Below are positions 52,098-57,515 of a DNA stretch of 57,515 nt, in pieces. Origin of the DNA: JAYEHK01 sp034659475 (GTDB lineage Bacteria > Bacillota > Syntrophomonadia > Syntrophomonadales > Syntrophomonadaceae); the NCBI GenBank assembly GCA_034659475.1, contig JAYEHK010000031.1, positions 1 through 57,515 on the forward strand, in the 5' to 3' direction. How positions within the stretch are numbered: position 1 is the stretch's first letter; each line of letters starts with the position of its first letter. The notes under the pieces are model-generated. The model was not told the origin of the DNA, did not search any database, and worked only from the letters and a program-made list of their open reading frames with translations. Position numbers and translations under genes: made by a program.

Positions 52098-52180
52098 AAA
52101 GGAAAAAGCTTGCACACCTCTACTGCTAGCACTAGCGATAGATTGCCCAAGCTCTACATGGTCTTTTGCGCTTTTCCTTA
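52098..52180 (-). terminator. Structured terminator-like RNA past the 40-residue ORF
   Basis: On the minus strand AAGGAAAAGCGC can pair with GCTTTTTCCTT, and inside it AGCTTG pairs with CAAGCT. A central CTATCGCTAGTGCTAGCAGTAG-like segment (22 bases; see 52118-52140) forms its own short stem. The outer and inner stems compete, since both use the GC-AAGCTTTTTCC part. The last arm ends in TTTTTCCTTTT, so it probably terminates the small gene upstream. Confidence 0.5.
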
Positions 52181-52300
52181 GGAGCTAAGTAAGAAGTTCA
52201 TGGCATATAAAAAAAATCCGCCAATAACTCCAGCCACAACAAATCCAACGACGCTGTGAAAAAAGGATGGCTGATGAGCCTCCATATGTTTGTCTTCCAT
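52178..52300 (-). CDS. Small 40-residue single-helix membrane protein
   Basis: Open frame beginning MEDKHMEAHQPSFFHSV and ending MNFLLSS, with one hydrophobic, glycine-containing helix (VVGFVVAGVIGGFFLYAMNFLL). AGGGGA lies about 11 bases before the ATG, which is weak. A terminator-like stem follows at its stop. I do not recognise it; the layout suits a small membrane protein or regulatory peptide. Confidence 0.5.
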   Translation of the reverse strand: MEDKHMEAHQPSFFHSVVGFVVAGVIGGFFLYAMNFLLSS

Positions 52301-52394
52301 TCCCTTTATTCCCCTTTCGTAATACCCTTTGAATTTATGTATATTTTTACCTTTTTATATTATACTTTGATTTTGCCTGAGATTCAATCATTCT

Positions 52395-53153
52395 TTAATT
52401 AATCGAGATTAATTCTATGTCTCCCCAGGCGGCCAGCTTATCCTCTTTGATCGCCAGCACGCCTTTAACACCAGGGATCACTCGGGCATATTCAACGGCC
52501 TTCATGACATCCTCGGGAGCATGCACCTGATTGGCTGCACCCGTAGCAACGGCATCGGCCAAAGCCGCATGTTCACCTTTTATGACCACTGCATCTGCTC
52601 TCCCTAAACTGATACTTGGCCCCACTGTTCCTGAAGAGGTGCAGATCCCCAGAGGACTTTCCTGTGGCTGCACCTTGATGCCCAGGCGATGACTGAATTG
52701 GGATTCACCCGCAAAAACCGAAATCACACGTTCATGGGAGGAATTCAGATAGATATCCCCGCCATTTTCTACAATGACTTCCTTAACATACTTTTGAAGT
52801 TCTTTCCCCACTCCCTGCGCAACGGTTCCCGCCACTGCCGCCATTGGCCCCACATTGGCCTTTCGAGCTGCATCGGCCATGAGCACCACGTGTACCGGCG
52901 CCAGGGGCAACAGTTCAACAGGGTCAAAACTAGTTTTAAACAGTGTCTGTCTTTTCATATAGCCTTCTAGTTCCGACCTCAAGGCCAGGATCTTATTCCT
53001 GCATACGGCCAACAAATCCGAAGAATAGCTTTCTTGATCCACCCCAATGGCCAGATCGGTTTGCTCTATTTTTACGGTGAAATACCGTAATCCATGCCCA
53101 AGGTGCCTGGAACGATAGCTTCGCTCCACGTATTCTTTCGGTTGCTGTCTCAT
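52395..53153 (-). CDS. UPF0280 family protein (homocysteine biosynthesis operon)
   Basis: 252 residues of the UPF0280/ApbE-like family. Visible blocks: VGPMAAVAGTVAQGVGKEL near residue 105, VENGGDIYL, GICTSSGTVGPSISLGRADAVVIKG near residue 170 and DAVATGAANQV. Its start overlaps the stop of the NIL-ferredoxin gene by four bases (ATGA). In methanogens the homologue works with the DUF39 and NIL-ferredoxin proteins to make homocysteine from aspartate semialdehyde and sulfide. It closes the SAM-controlled operon here, so the same role is likely. Confidence 0.9.
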   Translation of the reverse strand: MRQQPKEYVERSYRSRHLGHGLRYFTVKIEQTDLAIGVDQESYSSDLLAVCRNKILALRSELEGYMKRQTLFKTSFDPVELLPLAPVHVVLMADAARKANVGPMAAVAGTVAQGVGKELQKYVKEVIVENGGDIYLNSSHERVISVFAGESQFSHRLGIKVQPQESPLGICTSSGTVGPSISLGRADAVVIKGEHAALADAVATGAANQVHAPEDVMKAVEYARVIPGVKGVLAIKEDKLAAWGDIELISIN

Positions 53154-53584
53154 CGGCCTGCTGCAATCGTTTCCTTAATGTCAAAATGCAAGGTAATCGC
53201 CTGCGTCGGACAGCAATCCAGGCACATGCCACACACAACACATTTCTCATTATGGAAAGATACTTCCATCGTATCCCTATCAATGCTCAGAGCTTCGGTC
53301 GGACAAAAGGAAGCACAGGCCCCGCATTGAATACAGACAGCCTCATTCCACAGCACTGTTTCGCTCAAGGGTTCCACCATTACACCTATACCCTTTAAAA
53401 AATCCATGCTCTGTTCATAATGCTCTTTGGTCCCTTCCAGTTCCATAACAAGCATCCCTACTTTTTGGGGGTTGATGTCTGCTTTCAAGATATTTACAAC
53501 CATGTCATAGGATTTAACCAGTTTATATATAATCGGCTGTTCAGACTGAGCCGCCGAGAAATAACATACAATCTTCTTTTTCAT
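53150..53584 (-). CDS. NIL domain 4Fe-4S ferredoxin
   Basis: 144 residues: an N-terminal NIL ligand-binding domain (residues ~1-75), then two ferredoxin motifs, CIQCGACASFCP and CVVCGMCLDCCP, each with four cysteines for a 4Fe-4S cluster. It is the electron-carrying partner of the DUF39 protein in sulfide incorporation into homocysteine. It lies 12 bp past the DUF39 gene and overlaps UPF0280, so the three are translated together. Confidence 0.93.
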   Translation of the reverse strand: MKKKIVCYFSAAQSEQPIIYKLVKSYDMVVNILKADINPQKVGMLVMELEGTKEHYEQSMDFLKGIGVMVEPLSETVLWNEAVCIQCGACASFCPTEALSIDRDTMEVSFHNEKCVVCGMCLDCCPTQAITLHFDIKETIAAGR

Positions 53585-53596
53585 TCTGATTCCTCC

Positions 53597-54793
53597 TTAC
53601 TTCTGCGGGATTGATTTAAATTCAATGTCTGCCTGGGCATTTGGAATACCTGCTACCGGTTGAGTCAATTCAAATTGGCCCCGCTGAATCCAGTCCTTAA
53701 GGATCGCAGCTATTTTACGCGCTCTGGGATAACTAGACTGCGAGGTTGTAGGAACGCGTTTGCCATTGATCTCTATACTGCCGCTTTTGAGTTCCTTAAA
53801 GTTTGCATACCCCAGATCTATTTTCTTGTTGTACGGATAACCTTCATTAAAATCAACAATCGGACAAACAATGTCCTCATCCTTCACTGCAGTATAGCGC
53901 AACATTTCTTCATCAAGAATCGGAATAGGAATCCCTATCCCTACCGCCATGGTTGAACCATAACCGAGATAACTAAGCCCAACAAGCCAATTCGGATCCA
54001 TCTGTTTCAGGTCACCGATCAGAGATAAAGTACCGGATGGTGTCATGGGAACTCCATTCTCCCCTCTCAACACATTGGGATGATGCTGTGTACCGTTCCA
54101 GGCAACATATCCTACACCCCCACCGAGGAATACCCTCGTCCCAATACCAATGGTTCGATAATGTGGATCGTTTAGCAAGGGGCTCAATTGTCCGGATGTT
54201 GAATAACTGGCATTTCCGACCTTCGGCTTTAGAATACCCATGTAGGTGTATAGATTACGATCCCCCAGATTGACCGCACAATTATAGTTTTGATAAGCAT
54301 TACGAGGATTGAATAGGAAAGCATCATTCACATCATCTAGCGTAATCGTCGCTTCCACTTTGCGATTCGGATAACAATCGGTACCATATCCAGTGGCTTC
54401 CAATTGAATCTCTTTCCCAGCAACCAGATCATGAATCACATGCCCGCCGCCATAAGAAAAGCGTCCCGGGAATACCTTATTTTCCGGATCTCCTTCCCGT
54501 AACTGTCCAGCCCCGATATAGGCATCGACAGCAGCTATGCCACTATAGGCCTCTACCCCATTAAGCCAAGCTTTGTTCATCTTAATTCTTGGATTGGAAT
54601 GTCCAAAATTAATAAAGGCACCCGAAGAACACATCGCACCAAAGGTACCTGTCGTCACTACATCAATCTCCCGGGCTGCCTGTTCATAGCCTTTTTCTGC
54701 TACAATGTCGATAACTTCTTCTGCTGTAACGACTACAGCTTCCCCACACCTGATTTTTTCATTGATTTCCTCATAACTCTTTTGCACAGCCAT
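53597..54793 (-). CDS. Homocysteine biosynthesis protein (DUF39; aspartate semialdehyde sulfurtransferase)
   Basis: 398 residues, all of it DUF39. Recognisable blocks: VVTTGTFGAMCSSGAFINFGHSNPRIKM near residue 45 with a conserved cysteine, GAGQLREGDPENKVFPGRFSYGGGHVIHDL, ATGYGTDCYPNRK with another cysteine, and GIGTRVFLGGGVGYVAWNGTQHHP near residue 215. No CBS domains follow. In Methanosarcina the family replaces the usual homoserine route by taking aspartate semialdehyde and sulfide to homocysteine. A SAM-I riboswitch in front ties it to methionine supply, which agrees. Confidence 0.94.
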   Translation of the reverse strand: MAVQKSYEEINEKIRCGEAVVVTAEEVIDIVAEKGYEQAAREIDVVTTGTFGAMCSSGAFINFGHSNPRIKMNKAWLNGVEAYSGIAAVDAYIGAGQLREGDPENKVFPGRFSYGGGHVIHDLVAGKEIQLEATGYGTDCYPNRKVEATITLDDVNDAFLFNPRNAYQNYNCAVNLGDRNLYTYMGILKPKVGNASYSTSGQLSPLLNDPHYRTIGIGTRVFLGGGVGYVAWNGTQHHPNVLRGENGVPMTPSGTLSLIGDLKQMDPNWLVGLSYLGYGSTMAVGIGIPIPILDEEMLRYTAVKDEDIVCPIVDFNEGYPYNKKIDLGYANFKELKSGSIEINGKRVPTTSQSSYPRARKIAAILKDWIQRGQFELTQPVAGIPNAQADIEFKSIPQK

Positions 54794-54877
54794 TTCTATT
54801 GCCTCCTGTTACATATTCTGGAACCTGCATGAACCTGCTGAAGAAAAGTTTTTGTCTTTTCATGCCCTTACGAAGAA

Positions 54878-54902
54878 AACCCTCTTTATATAAAAGAGGG
54901 TT
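54878..54902 (-). terminator. Expression-platform terminator of the SAM-I riboswitch
   Basis: AACCCTCTT pairs with AAGAGGGTT over 9 bp, followed on the minus strand by TTTTCTTC. It sits 16 bp past the aptamer and 85 bp before the DUF39 start, where it would stop transcription when SAM is bound. Confidence 0.85.
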
Positions 54903-54918
54903 AAACACTTACGCGCCC

Positions 54919-55019
54919 CTCTTATCTTCCAGGTATCTTCCTGCAGGAATTGGCACCATACCTTTGCAGGCGGTTGCCGGGTTTCATCGGGCCAGTCCCT
55001 CCACCACTCTGAATAAGAG
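54919..55019 (-). promoter_or_regulatory. SAM-I (S-box) riboswitch of the homocysteine operon
   Basis: Nearly every S-box landmark is present on the minus strand: CTCTTATTCAGAG start, GGTGGAGGGACTGGCCC, GATGAAACCCGGCAACC, GGTGCCAATTCC, a CAG loop and GAAGATAAGAG that closes P1 with the start. A terminator follows. High SAM would shut off DUF39-NIL-UPF0280. Confidence 0.97.
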
Positions 55020-55096
55020 TCTAAATATATTAAACTGTTTATTAATTGATAGATAGCTTATCACTTTTACGTCGTGTTGTCATCTTTATTTTATAA

Positions 55097-55126
55097 AAAG
55101 GGGCAACACCTTCGTGTTGCCCCTTT
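55097..55126 (-). terminator. Terminator of the thiolase gene
   Basis: AAAGGGGCAACAC pairs exactly with GTGTTGCCCCTTT around CTTC, followed on the minus strand by TTTATAAAAT. A near-copy lies at 57375 after the second thiolase remnant. Confidence 0.9.
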
Positions 55127-55152
55127 CATTATTCATTTGAAACAGGTATAAA

Positions 55153-56445
55153 TTATGCTCTTTCCCAAATTGCAGCAGCACCCATTCCGCCACCAACACA
55201 CATGGATTCAACGATGTATTTTACATCAGCGAATTCAGGATCTAGGAACATCTGGGTAACATCACATGCAATTCTTGCACCGGTACATGCCAGCGGATGT
55301 CCGATAGCAATTCCGGAACCCCATACATTGACGCGATCCATAGGCAGATCCAAAACGTCTTCACAGCAATACAGAGCCTGTGATGCAAACGCTTCATTGA
55401 CTTCCCACAATCCGATGTCTTTTTTATCCAATCCAGATCTCTTCATAACCTTGGGAATTGCATAAGCAGGACCAACACCCATGATCATAGGTTCTACACC
55501 GATTACAGCATAGGAATGCAATTTCATAATCGGTTTCTTGCCGATTTTCTTACAGCCTTCGTCGGTTGCCAAAACAACACCAGCACCTGCATCATTGATC
55601 TGTGAAGAGTTCCCAGCGGTAACGCTTGCAGCTTCGTCCTGCATGAAAACAGGTTTCATTTTTGCCAAGCCTTCAAGGCTGGTGTCACGGCGCAAACCCT
55701 GGTCACGGAATACGACCATTTCTTTGACTTCTCCGCCATCTTCAACATACTTCTTGGCCAGATGTTCGCTTGCTACAAACTTGGCAGCCGGAGTTAAAGG
55801 ATCTTCTCTGTAACCCTTTACAGGAACCTTTGCCTGAATTGGGATAATGACATCTTTGGTTTTACCTAGTCCACCATTGGCATCCTGAGCTGCAGCACAC
55901 TTCTGATGAGCTTTTAATGAAAAGGCATCCATGCGTTCACGTCCAATGTTAAAACGACGTGCAACCTGTTCAGAGGTCCAGCCCATGCTCAGAGACATTG
56001 GATCCATAAATTTAGCAGCATCCGGATGAACATCAAACCCTGCACCCATCGGGATATGGGTCATATGTTGTCCACCACCGGCGAAAATAACATCTCCGCC
56101 AAAGGTCTGCATTGTAGACATACCCATTGCGATAGCTGACAGAGAAGAAGCACACAGTCTGTCAACTGTACATCCTGCTACATTGTAGGACCCACCGGAC
56201 TGCAACCATGCTATACGCCCAAAGTTTCCGCCCTGTTCTTTATAAGCATTTGCGCAGGTAGCCCATACAACATCATCAATGATTTCATCCTGTTTGGCCC
56301 AGTCTTCGCCAACACCGATTCTTTCTCTTAATTCTTTCATAACAATGGATGAGAGTTCATCTGCACGAACATTCATAAACCAAGATTGTTTCCCGCCACG
56401 GGCAACCGCTGTACGAGCAGCCTCTACTACGTATACGTTTTTCAT
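55153..56445 (-). CDS. Thiolase family protein (acetyl-CoA acetyltransferase type)
   Basis: 430 residues of the thiolase fold. The acyl-accepting cysteine is Cys98 in CTVDRLCASSLSAIAMG, the histidine lies in VNEAFASQALYC and SGIAIGHPLACTGAR, and the second catalytic cysteine is Cys416 in MCVGGGMGAA. It is a little longer than biosynthetic thiolases (~393), which fits the group of FadA-like/acyl-CoA thiolases of fermentative clostridia. It stands alone with its own promoter and terminator. Direction (synthesis or beta-oxidation) cannot be settled here; no crotonase or dehydrogenase genes are close by. Confidence 0.9.
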   Translation of the reverse strand: MKNVYVVEAARTAVARGGKQSWFMNVRADELSSIVMKELRERIGVGEDWAKQDEIIDDVVWATCANAYKEQGGNFGRIAWLQSGGSYNVAGCTVDRLCASSLSAIAMGMSTMQTFGGDVIFAGGGQHMTHIPMGAGFDVHPDAAKFMDPMSLSMGWTSEQVARRFNIGRERMDAFSLKAHQKCAAAQDANGGLGKTKDVIIPIQAKVPVKGYREDPLTPAAKFVASEHLAKKYVEDGGEVKEMVVFRDQGLRRDTSLEGLAKMKPVFMQDEAASVTAGNSSQINDAGAGVVLATDEGCKKIGKKPIMKLHSYAVIGVEPMIMGVGPAYAIPKVMKRSGLDKKDIGLWEVNEAFASQALYCCEDVLDLPMDRVNVWGSGIAIGHPLACTGARIACDVTQMFLDPEFADVKYIVESMCVGGGMGAAAIWERA

Positions 56446-56521
56446 TAAAGATATCCCCCTTTTAAAATACGTAATTCCTTCGACACTTTACGATACAAAC
56501 GCTTGATTTCCACTCACCCGT

Positions 56522-56549
56522 ATTATAACACATAATTTACTATTTACAA
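56522..56549 (-). promoter_or_regulatory. Candidate sigma-A promoter of the thiolase gene
   Basis: TTGTAA and a perfect TATAAT lie 16 bases apart on the minus strand, 77 bp upstream of the thiolase start. Confidence 0.6.
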
Positions 56550-56591
56550 TAAAATACTTCTTCGAATAGTATTAATTAACATTTCTTTATT

Positions 56592-56835
56592 TTCTAATAA
56601 TTGATTAATTAAAAAATAGCTTTTTAATAGACGCAGACTTTCTGGACTTACGCGGACTTTTTTGTAAGGGGTCAGGGGTGAGGGGTGAGGAGTCAGGCGC
56701 TATGCGCCAGACATTGCCCTTACTCCTCATCCCGTCCCCCTGTCAACTTAATTAACCCACTTCAACGTTCCAACTAACCAACTTTCCAACTAATAATTCC
56801 GCTTATATTCAACCTATTTTCTAATTAATCAATAC
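56592..56835. repeat. Modular intergenic repeat, copy R9, with terminal inverted repeats
   Basis: Both ends carry the same 20-bp motif in opposite orientation: ATTGATTAATTAAAAAATAG at the left and CTATTTTCTAATTAATCAAT at the right, one mismatch. In between: AATAGACGCAGAC, a G-rich arm (GGGGTCAGGGGTGAGGGG), centre GGCGCTATGCGCC, pyrimidine arm, the boundary TTAATTAACCCACTTCAACG, three satellite units and CCGCTTATATTCAACC. This copy shows the clearest ends of a mobile-element-like unit of about 240 bp. No clear target duplication is visible. Confidence 0.85.
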
Positions 56836-56879
56836 TGTCCTAAAAACTCAACTTGCTTAAGATAATTAAACAACATAAA

Positions 56880-56898
56880 AGCCGAGACTTGCTCGGCT
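56880..56898 (-). terminator. Terminator of the 89-residue gene
   Basis: AGCCGAG and CTCGGCT pair around ACTTG, followed on the minus strand by TTTTATG. It lies 42 bp past the gene. Confidence 0.75.
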
Positions 56899-56939
56899 CA
56901 TAGTTAATACTTTTATGATAATCAATTCTTCAAATTTTT

Positions 56940-57209
56940 TTAAGCTTCCTCAATAAAACCTTTTTCCTTCATCTCATCCAACGCGATGGGAATATAATTC
57001 CGATCAATATCTTTTACCACCATTGATGCATCATGCTCTTCAAAATTAATATTCGGCAATTTGTCTAAGATAGCAATAGCCACTGGAATTGCTTCAAAGC
57101 TCAAACCGGATTCACTAAAAATACTTAAATCAATATACACATCTGAATCATATTCCCCCGGCTTGCAATTGCATCTATATTGCCTTAATTTTTCAGTTAT
57201 TTTCATCAT
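56940..57209 (-). CDS. Hypothetical 89-residue protein
   Basis: Start at ATG 57209, with AAAGGAGAGGG upstream; a second ATG follows at once. The protein starts KITEKLRQYRCNCKPGEYD, continues with a strand/helix pattern (VYIDLSIFSESGLSFEAIPVAIAIL) and ends with a helix (YIPIALDEMKEKGFIEEA). Two cysteines in RCNCK are the only evident metal-binding candidates. No membrane part. I do not recognise the family. It lies between the two thiolase copies. Confidence 0.65.
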   Translation of the reverse strand: MMKITEKLRQYRCNCKPGEYDSDVYIDLSIFSESGLSFEAIPVAIAILDKLPNINFEEHDASMVVKDIDRNYIPIALDEMKEKGFIEEA

Positions 57210-57374
57210 TTTACCCTCTCCTTTCAAATGAGTAATTATATACCACAGAAACAATAACAGCAACCGTCCCTTCCCCTTGCCGCCATCATACTATTGCCTA
57301 TTTCTATAATAGGTAAACTTATATGTAGATACAGTGCAACATTACCGATGATACGTTTTTACTCACACTAAAAA

Positions 57375-57402
57375 AAGGGACAATACCATTGTATTGTCCC
57401 TT
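57375..57402 (-). terminator. Terminator of the second thiolase copy
   Basis: AAGGGACAATAC pairs exactly with GTATTGTCCCTT around CATT, followed on the minus strand by a run of T. It is similar in place and size to the terminator at 55097. Confidence 0.85.
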
Positions 57403-57430
57403 AGTATTATTCGTCAATAAAAATTGCGCA

Positions 57431-57515
57431 TTATGCTCTTTCCCAAACTGCAGCAGCGCCCATTCCGCCACCAACACCAATTCTTTCTCTCAATTCCTTC
57501 ATAACAATGGATGAG
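57431..57515 (-). pseudogene. Second thiolase copy with internal deletion (partial at window edge)
   Basis: Reading leftward from the edge, the frame gives SSIVMKELRERIGVG, the N-terminal part of the thiolase (about residues 32-46), then jumps in frame to GGMGAAAVWERA and stop, the last 12 residues. Roughly 370 residues are missing, including both catalytic cysteines. The two joined sites share GTGTTGG in the intact copy, so a deletion between short direct repeats is the simple explanation. The base changes show it is a paralogue, not a read-through of the first copy. It lies at the window end, so a chimeric contig end is possible. Confidence 0.75.

Overview
The window looks like chromosomal DNA of an anaerobic, probably spore-forming Firmicute of class Clostridia. 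I base this on the strong AGGAGG-type ribosome sites, the Gram-positive leaders (T-box, SAM-I and preQ1-I riboswitches), the spoVR/yhbH/prkA set, two chemoreceptors, and a DUF39/NIL-ferredoxin/UPF0280 homocysteine operon typical of strict anaerobes. I do not assign a genus. No rRNA, tRNA, CRISPR array, transposase or integrase was seen.

Layout. 1-3.4 kb: a branched-chain amino acid ABC importer (livK-livH-livM) whose ATPase gene livG is cut off just before its Walker A motif. 3.4-8.8 kb: small housekeeping genes (sugar/maltose-type acyltransferase, rnhA, comFB-like, fmdB-like zinc ribbon, CPBP protease, DUF4912 protein, deoxynucleoside kinase). 9.1-13.3 kb: prkA-yhbH-spoVR, with prkA missing its first ~110 residues and the Walker A glycines. 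13.4-16 kb: an Old-Yellow-Enzyme/FadH-like reductase split by an in-frame TAA, followed by a PadR regulator. 16.4-23.8 kb: a MoxR/VWA pair behind a HI0933-family flavoprotein, a membrane-anchored unknown, a chemoreceptor and an NDP-sugar pyrophosphorylase. 24.2-37 kb: a full branched-chain amino acid locus (ilvE, ilvD, ilvB, ilvN, ilvC, leuA, leuC, leuD, leuB, cimA) read leftward from a T-box leader with a near-consensus promoter. 37-44.6 kb: a large unknown protein, an HD-GYP phosphodiesterase, an orphan holin-like protein, a TrkA-type potassium channel, dut and a hydrolase. 44.9-51.2 kb: an unknown helical protein behind a palindromic operator, a PAS/GGDEF/HD-GYP pseudogene with several lesions, and a sigma-54 activator next to a chemoreceptor that carries a sigma-54 promoter. 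51.3-57.5 kb: a queuosine-precursor transporter under a preQ1-I riboswitch, a SAM-I-controlled homocysteine operon, a thiolase, and at the right edge a second thiolase copy reduced by an internal deletion.

Two genome-scale patterns stand out. First, nine intergenic loci carry a modular non-coding repeat family built from an 8-bp satellite (TTGGTTAG), a G-rich palindrome, CGGATT/CGCGGA short repeats and shared boundary motifs. A separate family of long perfect or near-perfect palindromes with a GGGGACGG core also recurs, and in three places an arm lies over the stop codon of the neighbouring gene. Second, at least five genes are broken (livG, prkA, the FadH-like reductase, the PAS/GGDEF/HD-GYP gene, the thiolase copy). 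This suggests active gene decay, or assembly problems for those at the window ends.
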